From a virus, in the IMG/VR virus record IMGVR_UViG_3300017971_000006, positions 62,001 through 126,000 of that record: 64,000 nt of DNA; one strand, given 5' to 3'. Position numbers and translations under genes: made by a program. Each line of letters opens with the position of its first letter. Position 1 is the first letter of the stretch. This document shows, piece after piece, positions 29,903 to 38,470 of the stretch. The notes beneath the pieces are model-generated. The model saw nothing but the letters and a program-made list of their open reading frames with translations, was not told the DNA's origin and made no database searches.

Positions 29903-32900
29903 TGTCTAAATCATACGTATACGCCCTCAGGCTTCGTCTGTTCTTAGAGGGGGTTGAGGTTCCTATCATCTCTGCCAATGTACAGACGGCGCCCAACAGC
30001 CCGTCTGTAGCCTCGCTTCAGGTTCTTCCTTTAGACGAGGGTACAAAGCTTCTCCCTAGGACAGTAGTTCATCTGTTCTTTCTAGATAACTATCAGGTGA
30101 ATACGCCCTATGTGCATAACGTAGGTGACTACAAGCACAGGGAGTCGGCTAACCCTACAATGTACGAGCAGGCGCTCAAGAGGGTAGAGAAGAGAACGGG
30201 GAAGACGGCAGACCCTTTCGGCGTGATAACGAATGAGAACCTATCCGAGGACGATAGAGTAGACATACGCAGCAGCAAGTACAAGGTTCTGTTCTCAGGG
30301 GAGGTTGTAGGGTTTCAATGGGTAAAAGCTCCGCATCAGCGGTCTCTTGTTCTTCAGTGCGAAGACTTCAGCAACTACTGGGATTATGCCTACCAGAGCG
30401 GTGGCGGGGGACTGTTCGGCCCAGGCATGAAGGCTATGTTCTCTGGTGCCGCAACCAACCTATTCACGGACCCCATCCTAGGGAGCCCAGGAGGCACGGT
30501 TGCACAGATTGTCAGCGCGGGTAAGTGCAACACGTTCCCCAACATGAAGGGTTTGGCTGCGGGTATCGTGCGCCTTATCGAGGCCATTGGCGGCTCGTAC
30601 TACCCGCCACCGAGACCGGACGGAAAAGCTCCTCAGCGGTACCGAGGTCAGAACCTGTTCTTCTCTATTGCAGAGCTACGCTTACACCTTACTCAGATGG
30701 TAACTGCCCTAGAGAAGGACCCTACGTCTGAATCTCTGATGAGAGCCAGAGGATACAGCGGGCTGTTCAACAGACGGGTAGGCGGGTTAGGAGGGCAAGC
30801 TAGCATTCGTAAGTGCATCAACGCAATGACTGCCGTGATGTTCTACGAGACGTATGCTCAGCCATGTCCTGCGTTCGTACCGGGTACCCCTGTAGAGGAC
30901 GTAAAGAAGGTACGTAGGTCGTTCCGTGATGCGCCAGAGACAAAGCCTTTAGTTGAGTACGCTGAGAGCATCGCCTTAGGGATGGGCAACGTAGCTATAG
31001 GGATTGAGACGTTCCGTCTAAGTGGGGGGTTTGCGGGTGTGTCGGCGGAGAGCAAAGCTGACCTTAGGGCGCAAGAGAACAACGCGAAGACAGATGTTTT
31101 GAGGTCTCTAAAGAGTATGCGCGGCGTGGCGATAAGCGCCTTGAGGAAGTGCGGGTTCTCTCCTACGCTGGCGAACGCGAGGAAGCTATTCACTGAGATG
31201 TCATACAATCTCGGTTTGCTGCAAGCTAGGATTCCGTACATGCGTCCTAGAGCCTCATCAAGGCAGTGGGACCAGATAGAGAAGAGCATAGATGTAGTTC
31301 TGAAGAACGCGTTAAAGATTCCAGACCTGGTTCTTCACTCTAAGGAGAGCTCTACAATCATGCCTCACAGGCTGAACCAGCATGTGCTGCGTCCAGACCT
31401 GTGGTTCTCTGCCCCCCCTAGATGCAACGTAATATTCCCCGAGGTGTACAACATGTACACCTACGAGCGCGCGTTTCTTAAGGAGCCCACACGCCTTTTG
31501 CTTAAGACGCACGACGAGTTCTTTGGGGAGGACTTCTTGTTTGACAGCTACTACTTCGCTCCGCAAGCAGGTAGCCTAAGGTCGTCTCAAGCGCAGCTTA
31601 GAGACGTCATAAGGAACGACCTCCTCACGCATGAGCTCTTTACGGGCATCCTACCGGTGTTTGAGAAGATGGGAGAGTTCAATCTGTTTGCGGCCAGACG
31701 TGCAGGAGACTCTAAGCTTCCTGGGAAGATATCCTACGCGCAGAGGGCAGCAAACTTCATCTACTTCAAGCACAAGTTCAACGCGCGTAAGGCGAGGGTT
31801 AGTGGCTTCTTCAACCCATACATCGCCTGTGGTTTCCCTGGACTAGTGCTAGACCGGTACATAGACGCCCAGAAGGTGGCAGAGCACAATGAGATGAAGG
31901 AGCGTCTGCGCAACAGTCCGGAGGCGTCCAAGTGGGGTGTCGGCGGCATGCAGGGCATAGACCTTAGCGCCGGGCTTGGAACACACTACCTGGCAAACTT
32001 CACGGCATCATCTCACATGGCTACGCAGCAGGGAGGGAACGGAAAGACGGAGATAGTCTGCTCGTACCCGCGCCAACCTAACGAGGATATAGAGTTCCTC
32101 GGTGTGGGCGTAAAGGACCGTACGGTTAAGCGGCGTATGAGCGCGGATGCTAAGAGAACTACAGACGTAGCGGCTCTAACCGCTCCCAGAATACACTCTC
32201 TAGGACCAAACAACGGCAAGATTATAAACGTCAAGGAGGTCACCCACATCTACGCAGGACCAGCGTACTATTACACCCCGCAGTACAAGGAGCTCCTTAA
32301 GAGCTTGGGCCAGCTGCAGGAGGGAAAGAAGATAGACCTATATGTCCCTAGAAGGCGTAGCAAAGGAGCTGCTGGGAGGACTATCAAGGTACCTGTAGGG
32401 ATACCTATAAATGGGAATGAGTACGGGCCCGAGATAACAGAGCTCTCTGGGGGTAGAAGTATCAACATCACCCTGAAGGCGTACAGGATAGATGAGGAGA
32501 TACCCCGCTACAGAAGAGAGAAGAAGGAGCTCCCGGTCGAAGAGTATATAAAGCCTGGGTGGTATGGGGACGTGTGGTCATCAGCCAAGATTGGGGAAGC
32601 GTACAACTACTTCTTCAAGACCGGAGCTATCACTGATGCACAGCAGGTCGTGGATGTAGGCGATGTACCGCGTGGAGACAGCAACCTTAATGCGAATGAT
32701 GGTACAGAGGACAAGCTAGACGCGGAGAGTAAGGAGGACCCGAAGGCACAGGCTCCTGGGATAATCGCTCTAGACAAGGATGCTAGCATCCAGGACGCAG
32801 TAGAGTTCATCCTCTTCACGTACAGCTACATCAAGATGAACGATATAGATGTGGAGGAGTTCATCAAGTCGTACGTGTGGAGACCTATAGCCACGATGGT

Positions 32901-33156
32901 AGACATGTTTGGGACATCAGACCTTACTTTGTCATCAGATGGTAGAAAGGTGCTGCAGGGGATAGAGGGTTTTCACTCTAGAGCATTCGGTCCCTACGGT
33001 GACCTGTTCGGTCTAGTACCCCCCGACATTAGGAGCATCGTGAAGATTAAAGAGGGGTCTAACGCTGCACAAGCAGGAGACACCCGTCTAGCTAAGCTAC
33101 TTGCAGTACAGAAGTACGCTACAGCGGTGAGGTTCACACGCGCTTTGTTGGGTTAG
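29902..33156 (+). CDS. Baseplate hub-like protein
   Basis: GTG 29902 overlaps the previous stop and gives 1084 residues. The N-terminus (LRLFLEGVEVPIISANVQTA, then SVASLQVLPLDEGTKLLPRT and VVHLFFLD) resembles the first domain of gp27/gpD-type hub proteins that join tube and spike. It continues through a SSKYKVLFSGEVVGFQWVKA segment and a long mixed region. The C-terminal third has disordered acidic linkers (NLNANDGTEDKLDAESKEDP). No lysozyme or peptidase motif is seen. It is unusually long for a hub. Confidence 0.55.
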   Translation: MSKSYVYALRLRLFLEGVEVPIISANVQTAPNSPSVASLQVLPLDEGTKLLPRTVVHLFFLDNYQVNTPYVHNVGDYKHRESANPTMYEQALKRVEKRTGKTADPFGVITNENLSEDDRVDIRSSKYKVLFSGEVVGFQWVKAPHQRSLVLQCEDFSNYWDYAYQSGGGGLFGPGMKAMFSGAATNLFTDPILGSPGGTVAQIVSAGKCNTFPNMKGLAAGIVRLIEAIGGSYYPPPRPDGKAPQRYRGQNLFFSIAELRLHLTQMVTALEKDPTSESLMRARGYSGLFNRRVGGLGGQASIRKCINAMTAVMFYETYAQPCPAFVPGTPVEDVKKVRRSFRDAPETKPLVEYAESIALGMGNVAIGIETFRLSGGFAGVSAESKADLRAQENNAKTDVLRSLKSMRGVAISALRKCGFSPTLANARKLFTEMSYNLGLLQARIPYMRPRASSRQWDQIEKSIDVVLKNALKIPDLVLHSKESSTIMPHRLNQHVLRPDLWFSAPPRCNVIFPEVYNMYTYERAFLKEPTRLLLKTHDEFFGEDFLFDSYYFAPQAGSLRSSQAQLRDVIRNDLLTHELFTGILPVFEKMGEFNLFAARRAGDSKLPGKISYAQRAANFIYFKHKFNARKARVSGFFNPYIACGFPGLVLDRYIDAQKVAEHNEMKERLRNSPEASKWGVGGMQGIDLSAGLGTHYLANFTASSHMATQQGGNGKTEIVCSYPRQPNEDIEFLGVGVKDRTVKRRMSADAKRTTDVAALTAPRIHSLGPNNGKIINVKEVTHIYAGPAYYYTPQYKELLKSLGQLQEGKKIDLYVPRRRSKGAAGRTIKVPVGIPINGNEYGPEITELSGGRSINITLKAYRIDEEIPRYRREKKELPVEEYIKPGWYGDVWSSAKIGEAYNYFFKTGAITDAQQVVDVGDVPRGDSNLNANDGTEDKLDAESKEDPKAQAPGIIALDKDASIQDAVEFILFTYSYIKMNDIDVEEFIKSYVWRPIATMVDMFGTSDLTLSSDGRKVLQGIEGFHSRAFGPYGDLFGLVPPDIRSIVKIKEGSNAAQAGDTRLAKLLAVQKYATAVRFTRALLG

Positions 33157-33218
33157 CCCATCTCATGAAAAAAGATAGATTGTGGGAGACGGCACCGCGT
33201 TGAGCGTCGCCTCCCTTG

Positions 33219-33248
33219 GGGGATTTTCCCCTTTAGCTCCCAAAAGTA
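33219..33248 (+). promoter_or_regulatory. Hairpin and CTTTAGCTCCCAAA element before a virion-like gene block
   Basis: GGGGA-TTT-TCCCC (33219-33231) is a short hairpin after the hub gene. The element CTTTAGCTCCCAAA (33231-33244) follows it directly and nearly matches CTTTAGCTACCAAA at 48934 and TTTTAGCTACTAAA at 13947. The next gene starts at GTG 33272. A role as terminator plus promoter is likely but unproven. A GGGAG/CTCCC pairing lies just upstream. Confidence 0.4.
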
Positions 33249-33271
33249 GCAGCAGATGGTAGGCTGTAAGG

Positions 33272-34051
33272 GTGGAACAGGAGCTGATAGACCTCGTACG
33301 TGAGATGCACAAGGAGGCTGCCTCTAAGGGCTGTATGCAGGTAGCTAATGCTCGTGCTGGAAGAAGACCTATGCGTGTAGCCACTCTCCTTAGCAAGGAG
33401 AAGGACGGCACGCTGTACAAGCAGACGGAGGCCATCAAGAAGGCCTCAAGAGCCAACCCTTTGGTGCTGCCAGGTAGCTTGGAGTTCAGGCGTCCCAAGG
33501 GACCTGTAAGTGCGGACAAGACTCCGGTGGCGAAAAGCACAGAGCCCGACGTAGCTACAGATGAGCTGGACCAGCGCAACTTCACAGCGCTGGGAGACCT
33601 GGAGAAGGGCGGAGAGGCCGCCATCACATACTCTGAGGCGGAAGAGGCACTTAAGAAGCTACGAAAGCTAGAGAAGGAGAAGGTCACCAAAGAGGATGTA
33701 GGACGGGCCGCAGCTACGGGGGCTATTGTAGGTCCTGCATCTGCTCTCGTGGGTGGACTGGCCAGCGGAGCGGTACCTAAGGCGTTCATGGGTGAGGCGG
33801 GTAAGGGAGGCTATCTGCACGCACCTAGAGCTGGTTCTTGGGAAAAGCTAAAGGGTGTGGCATCAGGTTCTAAGAATGTTGGCAGGGCTTTGACAGCTGC
33901 TGCCCTTGGTGCCGGAACGGTTAGCGCTATAGGGCCCCTAGTGGCGCGTGCTCTAGCAAAGCGCTCGCAGGAAGCCAAGCTGCGCGATTACATCGAGAAC
34001 AGGCCTAGCACCAAGCTTCGCCAAGACATCACGAAGATGACAGGACTCTGA
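33272..34051 (+). CDS. Virion-like protein with N-terminal LxKxA-type motif and Gly/Ala hydrophobic segments
   Basis: GTG 33272 gives 259 residues. The first 16 form a helix ending in LVREMHKEA (8-16), the motif shared with six other genes. A basic middle and an acidic helix (SEAEEALKKLRKLEKEKVTK) follow. Then come two Gly/Ala-rich hydrophobic stretches (AATGAIVGPASALVGGLASG and ALTAAALGAGTVSAIGPLVA) that could cross a membrane. A basic end closes the chain. This combination suggests an internal or ejection protein. It starts a five-gene block with the same motif. Confidence 0.5.
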   Translation: MEQELIDLVREMHKEAASKGCMQVANARAGRRPMRVATLLSKEKDGTLYKQTEAIKKASRANPLVLPGSLEFRRPKGPVSADKTPVAKSTEPDVATDELDQRNFTALGDLEKGGEAAITYSEAEEALKKLRKLEKEKVTKEDVGRAAATGAIVGPASALVGGLASGAVPKAFMGEAGKGGYLHAPRAGSWEKLKGVASGSKNVGRALTAAALGAGTVSAIGPLVARALAKRSQEAKLRDYIENRPSTKLRQDITKMTGL

Positions 34052-34052
34052 T

Positions 34053-34844
34053 ATGCCACAGTGGATACACAACAGGGCGGAGCACCTTCTAGCGCGCAAC
34101 CCAAGCATGCGAAAGAGCACAGCTTTCGCAATTGCTACACAGCAAAGCCACAGCCTGGGGAAAACTCCGAAGGGCTACGGTACGTCGGAGGGTAAGCGAG
34201 AGGCTAAGGCCAAATACGACGAGCCCAAGAAGGAGTACAAGAAGGCCGCCAACCCAGGAGACCTCGACAGTCCGAAGCTTAAGGAGAGCGCCGTACTTCC
34301 TGAGTTTCTAGACAAGCCCAGGCGTGGTGAGCGTCTTGAGCCTGGGAGCGAAGAGCACATAAAGAACCGTGCTTTTGGGAGGGCAGTTGGTGGCGGTGGT
34401 GTACTCGGTCTTGGTTTTGGGGGATCTCTGGGGGGAGTAGGGCTAGGGTACCTTGCAAGCCGCTTACACCCCCGAGCTGCAGTCCCTGGCGCCATCTTGG
34501 GTACGGGTCTTGGTATGGGTGCTGGTATGGCCGCAGGAACAGCTGCTATGTATCCCTCCAAGCTGAAGGAGCAGAGGGAGATGGCTTCTGCGTGGAATGA
34601 GCAGGTCAAGCGCATGCTGGAGATGGCTGCTGCGTCGAGGGAGCAGCGCAGTCGTATGCGTAAGAAGGCCGAGGCCATGGGACTCCTGAAGGAGGCGGCG
34701 TCGAGCCCCGCAGCGATGCTAGCAGCCACCAAAAGGGTAGGTCTGCCCCGTGCCGCGGTTCACCCTGGCAAGGGCATAGGGACCCTAGCTAAGCCAAAGG
34801 GACCGGGCTCCGGCCACGTCTTGCCCGGCCTAGCCGCCAGCTGA
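34053..34844 (+). CDS. Virion-like protein with conserved basic N-terminal module
   Basis: The gene encodes 263 residues. The N-terminal 65 residues (PQWIHNRAEHLLARNPSMRK, then STAFAIATQQSHSLGKTPKG and a YGTSEGKREAKAKY segment) look like a module I associate with other large phage genomes. The centre holds Gly-rich hydrophobic stretches (GVLGLGFGGSLGGVGLGYLA and GAILGTGLGMGAGMAAGTAA). Near the C-terminus is AMGLLKEA (208-215), the shared motif. An internal virion or membrane-active role is inferred from composition. It ends in a basic, Gly-rich tail. Confidence 0.5.
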   Translation: MPQWIHNRAEHLLARNPSMRKSTAFAIATQQSHSLGKTPKGYGTSEGKREAKAKYDEPKKEYKKAANPGDLDSPKLKESAVLPEFLDKPRRGERLEPGSEEHIKNRAFGRAVGGGGVLGLGFGGSLGGVGLGYLASRLHPRAAVPGAILGTGLGMGAGMAAGTAAMYPSKLKEQREMASAWNEQVKRMLEMAAASREQRSRMRKKAEAMGLLKEAASSPAAMLAATKRVGLPRAAVHPGKGIGTLAKPKGPGSGHVLPGLAAS

Positions 34845-34864
34845 AAAACTCCAGGCGTACGCGC

Positions 34865-34892
34865 TATAAGATGGGGGAAGGAGGACATAGTG
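34865..34892 (+). promoter_or_regulatory. TATAAG -10-like element and Shine-Dalgarno before GTG 34890
   Basis: TATAAG (34865-34870) lies 20 bases upstream of GTG 34890, with AAGGAGG between. Upstream GAAAAACTCC is a weak -35 candidate. This region follows a gene end at 34844, so a separate promoter is plausible. Confidence 0.3.
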
Positions 34893-35549
34893 ACCTGTCC
34901 CATCTTTAGTAGCTATGCAAAGGAAGTTAGGAGAGACCTGCAGAAGAATGCAGGTCTGTATCTATGTGAACATCTAGGGGAGGAGGTGGAAGATTTGGAG
35001 TCTCAGGCGAAGGAGGAAGCCTGTACTCCTGCGGTGTCCCGCCTTAGAGCTTTCTACCTAGTGCAGGTGGCTTGCCGCACGTACTGCGTCGAGACGATGC
35101 GAAGGGTGTACACACAGCTTGTCATGGAGCAGCGCAGTGAGGAGAGCCTAGTGCTCCTTGCTCGCCAGGAGGAGATGTCTTGGAAGGGGCTGACCAGAGT
35201 GATAGAGGCAGCCAAGAGAGTGAAGGAGGAGATAGAGATAGAGATTACGGGAGTACATATGGACGGGCAGGCCATACTGCCTATGCTGAGCGCGGAGCTT
35301 AAGGTTGCGTCCGCTGTGCTTACAGGCATATCAGAGGCGGCAGCTGTGGTACGAGAGGAGCTCAACCACGAGGATGTACGTCCCAACCTGCAGAAGGCCG
35401 TACGTAAGATTGTAGGCGTGGAGCGTGCGTCAGACGTCGCTATAACGCAACGAGTGAGCAACCTATCCGTGATGCTCCACATTACGGCGGGAAGCACCGT
35501 ATTCCCGACAGGCACCTCCCGCTGGGACGTTGTGGGTGGGGTTTGGTAG
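34890..35549 (+). CDS. Helical protein with N-terminal LxKxA-type motif
   Basis: GTG 34890 gives 219 residues. Residues 13-21 read VRRDLQKNA, matching the shared [LM]-x-K-x-A motif. The rest is mostly alpha-helical (VSRLRAFYLVQVACRTYCVE, then LTRVIEAAKRVKEEIEIEIT), with a beta-rich end (VSNLSVMLHITAGSTVFPTG). There are cysteines but no paired ribbon. A virion or scaffold-like role is suggested by the motif and its neighbours. Confidence 0.45.
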   Translation: MTCPIFSSYAKEVRRDLQKNAGLYLCEHLGEEVEDLESQAKEEACTPAVSRLRAFYLVQVACRTYCVETMRRVYTQLVMEQRSEESLVLLARQEEMSWKGLTRVIEAAKRVKEEIEIEITGVHMDGQAILPMLSAELKVASAVLTGISEAAAVVREELNHEDVRPNLQKAVRKIVGVERASDVAITQRVSNLSVMLHITAGSTVFPTGTSRWDVVGGVW

Positions 35550-35588
35550 CCGGAGCAAAAAGGTGGAATAAGAGGGTGATGCCGGCCT

Positions 35589-35624
35589 AGGTGCTATAGA
35601 GCAGCACCTGCTAGACTACAGTCA
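35589..35624 (+). promoter_or_regulatory. Hairpin and TGC-TAGACT element before an ATG without Shine-Dalgarno
   Basis: AGGTGCT (35589-35595) pairs with AGCACCT (35603-35609). Immediately after is TGC-TAGACT, with TAGACT at 35612-35617, then ACAGTC and ATG 35624. The six-base gap equals that at 4489 and 46203. The hairpin overlaps where RNA polymerase or a repressor would sit, so it may be an operator. Confidence 0.4.
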
Positions 35625-35980
35625 TGGTTACTGTAGTAGGTAAGTCGGCGTATCAACGTTTTGAAGAAGGTTTTGCCGAGGCTTTCTTGAAGAAGGAAGC
35701 TCAGGACAAGCCACCGGAGACAAACGAGGACGACACCGTACAGGGGGCTCAAGCAGTAAATGCAGAGGACCCTGGAGAGGTCGGCGAAGGCGACGAATGG
35801 GATGGGGATGACCCGGAGCAGTACAGCCCGGATGTTAAGGACAGAGCAGCGGACGCCAGAGACGGTGTTCTAAGCCGGTCTTTTGTAGCTCCTCCTTCCC
35901 CTAAAGGGCACTTCAAGAAGGTGTCGCACGCTCAGCTGACCATGCAGGATACGGTGAAGCTCCTCTGTAACAGGAGGTAA
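35624..35980 (+). CDS. Acidic protein with N-terminal LxKxA-type motif
   Basis: This gene encodes 118 residues. The N-terminal helix (YQRFEEGFAEAFLKKEAQD) carries FAEAFLKKEA (17-26). The remainder is acidic and probably disordered (VQGAQAVNAEDPGEVGEGDE), then more ordered toward the end (FKKVSHAQLTMQDTVKLLCN). It lies one base before the sigma-like gene and may be translated together with it. No known domain is seen. Confidence 0.45.
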   Translation: MVTVVGKSAYQRFEEGFAEAFLKKEAQDKPPETNEDDTVQGAQAVNAEDPGEVGEGDEWDGDDPEQYSPDVKDRAADARDGVLSRSFVAPPSPKGHFKKVSHAQLTMQDTVKLLCNRR

Positions 35981-35981
35981 C

Positions 35982-36878
35982 ATGATTAAGCTCTCAGAGC
36001 TGGAGCTAGAGAAGATTGCGTTTCCTAAGCCCGCCGCCCAGGCGGACTTTGAAGCCTGGAAACAATGGCACAAGGAGCCGGAGGGGCAAAGGAAGAAGGA
36101 GCTTCTGAACGCGTCGCTGGATAGGTTCAACCCGGCTATCCAGCGTAACCTGTCCATGTGGGGGAACGCCCCGCAGGTCAACAAGGATGCCTTGAGGCTA
36201 GACCTCTTGGACGCCACGGTGCACGCCCATAAAACATGGGACCCTAGGAAGGCGGAGCTGAACACGTGGGTCAACACGAACCACAAGAAGGTTCTTCGCA
36301 AGATTGAGCTGCACTCTAATCTTGCGTACACACCATCGGACCGTAGCCGCCTTATCGGACCGTACCAGAGGGCGCACAACCAGCTGCAGGAGAGGCTAGG
36401 GGAGTCCCCGACTGACTCGCAGATGGCGGACTTCATGGGTCAGCCGGAGAAGATTGTACGAAAGCTTCGGATGGACACCAGCCGTAAGGACATATCGGGT
36501 AGTGCCTTCGCAGAGGACCCGATAGAGCTGATGGCGCATCAGCACAGCCCTCTACCACTGGATGTTCTCAGCTTGATGGACCAGCAGCCGGATAAGCCGG
36601 AGAACGATGTGTTCTTCAAGCCTCCTACATTCCGGCCGCAGTCACCCGCAGAGAGGAGGGCGTACGACAGGGAGCTGGCTCAGAGCCAGCGCACCCGAGA
36701 GGTGTACAACTCATTGAGGGGTATCAAGATGGTTCAGAAGCCTGACGGTACCTTCGAGGTCAGTAAGCTAAAGAGGCTCCCATCGAAGGGGGCTGTAGCG
36801 AAGAAGCTAGGTGTGAGTCCCTCTACAGTGTCTCGCGCTGTAGGGAGGATACAAGGAGTAATCAAGGAGCAAACGTAA
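35982..36878 (+). CDS. Sigma70-like RNA polymerase sigma factor
   Basis: This 298-residue protein has a sigma-like order. Residues 45-112 resemble region 2 (LRLDLLDATVHAHKTWDPRK, then AELNTWVNTNHKKVLRKI). Residues 120-165 resemble region 3 (RAHNQLQERLGESPTDSQMA). Residues 265-295 are a helix-turn-helix like region 4 (SKGAVAKKLGVSPSTVSRAV). A Pro-rich linker separates them. The N-terminus LELEKIA (7-13) fits the virion-associated motif of its neighbours. It could redirect host polymerase to phage promoters, perhaps after delivery with the DNA; that is inference. A strong terminator follows. Confidence 0.7.
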   Translation: MIKLSELELEKIAFPKPAAQADFEAWKQWHKEPEGQRKKELLNASLDRFNPAIQRNLSMWGNAPQVNKDALRLDLLDATVHAHKTWDPRKAELNTWVNTNHKKVLRKIELHSNLAYTPSDRSRLIGPYQRAHNQLQERLGESPTDSQMADFMGQPEKIVRKLRMDTSRKDISGSAFAEDPIELMAHQHSPLPLDVLSLMDQQPDKPENDVFFKPPTFRPQSPAERRAYDRELAQSQRTREVYNSLRGIKMVQKPDGTFEVSKLKRLPSKGAVAKKLGVSPSTVSRAVGRIQGVIKEQT

Positions 36879-36900
36879 TAGGCAGGCACGCGTATACGAA

Positions 36901-36930
36901 AGGCGCCCACACCGGGCGCCTTTTTTTTTT
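36901..36930 (+). terminator. Strong Rho-independent terminator after the sigma-like gene
   Basis: GGCGCCC (36902-36908) and GGGCGCC (36914-36920) form a 7-bp GC-rich stem with a five-base loop. Ten thymines follow (36921-36930). The next gene's Shine-Dalgarno begins three bases later. Confidence 0.9.
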
Positions 36931-36942
36931 ATGGAGAAAGTG

Positions 36943-38157
36943 ATGAGCACGATTACGACTATCGAAGAGATTGAGGCAGAGGGAAAGCGCGCAGAGAGTA
37001 TGAAGAGGAGGTTGCACTCCTTCGTTGAGCAGGGAGTCCCTAAGCAGATAAGGATGCTAGAGGTTATCTGCGGCAGGACTGTAACGAACAAGCTGCCACT
37101 GCCGCACACGTTGCGGGTGAAGCTTACGCCAAATAAGGGGGAGCTGAGGTTGGTCGCCTGCAACCCCGATGAGCCAAAGCAAACGTTCGATGCTATTTTG
37201 CATCAGAATGCGTTACAGCAGATGACCAACAACCCGCCGGACATCAAGCTGTCCATGCGCGATATTCGCTGGATGCTAAGTGGTCAGTTGGAGAGACAAG
37301 AGCTGGTACCGCATGTACTCAACACGCTGTTTGAGCATGAGACCTTCACCACAGGTAAGAGCAGAAAGAGGATTAAGAGATTCCTCGTGCGCCTGGTAAA
37401 GGAGAAAGGAGCTGACAAGGAGGAGATTAGAGCGTTCCTATCTGACAAGTTCGGGGTGACGTACGACACAAGAGCTCTTCTAAGGGCTTTTATCGAGAGC
37501 TGCAAATCTGTAAAAGCTGGCCCCGTAGCCGCTTACTACGATGACCTAAAGGTCTCTCTTACCTGTTGCCTTCCTTACGTGTTCGAGCCGGTAGATAAGA
37601 GCTTTGTAGCCATCGGTGTCAACTTCACGAACTCTGACTTCGGAAGGGGAGCTTTCTCTATAAGCACTGTCGCGTTCTCTGTTCTTGGAGGTACGACATC
37701 TATCTTGGAGCACGATTACTCACGCAGACACATCGGCTCTGTTCTTCAATGTACAGAGCTTGAATCGTCCGCGGAGTTCAAGAAGGCTGAGGTAGAGGCG
37801 CAGAGTCAGGCGGTACGGGACCTAGTACCAAGAGCCTTGAGTCTCCCGTCAATAAAGAATACGTTGGAGCTCATACAGTTCGCGCATGAGAAGAGGATAC
37901 CGTGGTACAAGGCAGACCAGATGCTTAAGGCTATGACCCTGCTGAAGGAGGAGAGGGAGAGGGTTAGAGAGCTCTTGTCTGGGCCCCCCATGGAAGAGCT
38001 CCCTTCGCCATCCAAGGATGATGACGGTGACCCACAGGCTAACGCATGGTGGCTTGCTAATGCCGTGGGATGGTTGGCTGAGAACGAGCTACAGGAGAAG
38101 GCACATGACCTGCAGCTAGCAGCTGGGAAGCTGCTGGGAAAGGTGGAGGATGAGTAG
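36943..38157 (+). CDS. DUF932-like protein
   Basis: ATG 36943 has GGAG six bases upstream and gives 404 residues; ATG 36931 abuts the terminator T-run and is less likely. The centre (FVAIGVNFTNSDFGRGAFSI, then TVAFSVLGGTTSILEHDYSR and RHIG) resembles the DUF932 core, where a conserved NS-x-x-G segment precedes an Arg-His pair. DUF932 proteins occur on phages and plasmids and their role is unknown. An acidic disordered linker lies near 340-365. The family call is tentative. Confidence 0.45.
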   Translation: MSTITTIEEIEAEGKRAESMKRRLHSFVEQGVPKQIRMLEVICGRTVTNKLPLPHTLRVKLTPNKGELRLVACNPDEPKQTFDAILHQNALQQMTNNPPDIKLSMRDIRWMLSGQLERQELVPHVLNTLFEHETFTTGKSRKRIKRFLVRLVKEKGADKEEIRAFLSDKFGVTYDTRALLRAFIESCKSVKAGPVAAYYDDLKVSLTCCLPYVFEPVDKSFVAIGVNFTNSDFGRGAFSISTVAFSVLGGTTSILEHDYSRRHIGSVLQCTELESSAEFKKAEVEAQSQAVRDLVPRALSLPSIKNTLELIQFAHEKRIPWYKADQMLKAMTLLKEERERVRELLSGPPMEELPSPSKDDDGDPQANAWWLANAVGWLAENELQEKAHDLQLAAGKLLGKVEDE

Positions 38158-38422
38158 AAAGGTTCTAGTACAGACGGCCCGGTTCAGGGTTGTAGTAGTG
38201 GAGGGTAACCTAGTAGATAACGGTCGTTATCTACTAGAGGAAGCTGATGGTAAGGACGCCATGGGCGTAGACCGTTGGTCTCCTTGTAATCTGTTTGTCT
38301 CTGGCAGAGGCGATACGTCGCACACCCCCCTGTTTCAGGAGCTGTGTCAGGTCATAGAGCAGCTCAAAACAGAGATATCGTGTAGAGAGGCGGAGGACCT
38401 AAACCGAGGAAGGAAGGACTAG
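38150..38422 (+). CDS. Hypothetical protein
   Basis: This gene encodes 90 residues and overlaps the previous gene by eight bases. It has a beta-rich N-terminus (RKVLVQTARFRVVVVEGNLV) and a helical end (LFQELCQVIEQLKTEISCRE). It has no paired-cysteine motif. It ends before a perfect palindromic hairpin. The function is unknown. Confidence 0.5.
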   Translation: MSRKVLVQTARFRVVVVEGNLVDNGRYLLEEADGKDAMGVDRWSPCNLFVSGRGDTSHTPLFQELCQVIEQLKTEISCREAEDLNRGRKD

Positions 38423-38435
38423 TAGAAAGTAGGTA

Positions 38436-38465
38436 GAGAGACCCCCTATAGGGGGTCTCTGTTTC
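38436..38465 (+). terminator. Perfect 24-bp palindromic hairpin
   Basis: AGAGACCCCC (38436-38445) is the exact reverse complement of GGGGGTCTCT (38450-38459), with TATA at the centre. GTTTCT follows, a weak T-tract. It probably ends the preceding transcript. RNase HII starts at 38471, 12 bases after the stem. Confidence 0.65.
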
Positions 38466-38470
38466 TAGCT

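Noticed and set aside
33165-33203. Twelve-codon frame starting MKKDRLW after the hub gene
   Set aside because: It has no Shine-Dalgarno and is too short to support as a gene.
33163-33789. Minus-strand open frame of 208 codons
   Set aside because: It is a low-complexity Ser/Ala/Pro shadow of the plus-strand gene at 33272, which has the shared N-terminal motif.
34175-34732. Minus-strand open frame of 185 codons
   Set aside because: It is an antisense shadow of the Gly-rich gene at 34053; its composition is Pro/Ser/Arg-rich.
35870-36436. Minus-strand open frame of 188 codons
   Set aside because: It lies antisense to the sigma-like gene, whose regions 2-4 are recognisable.
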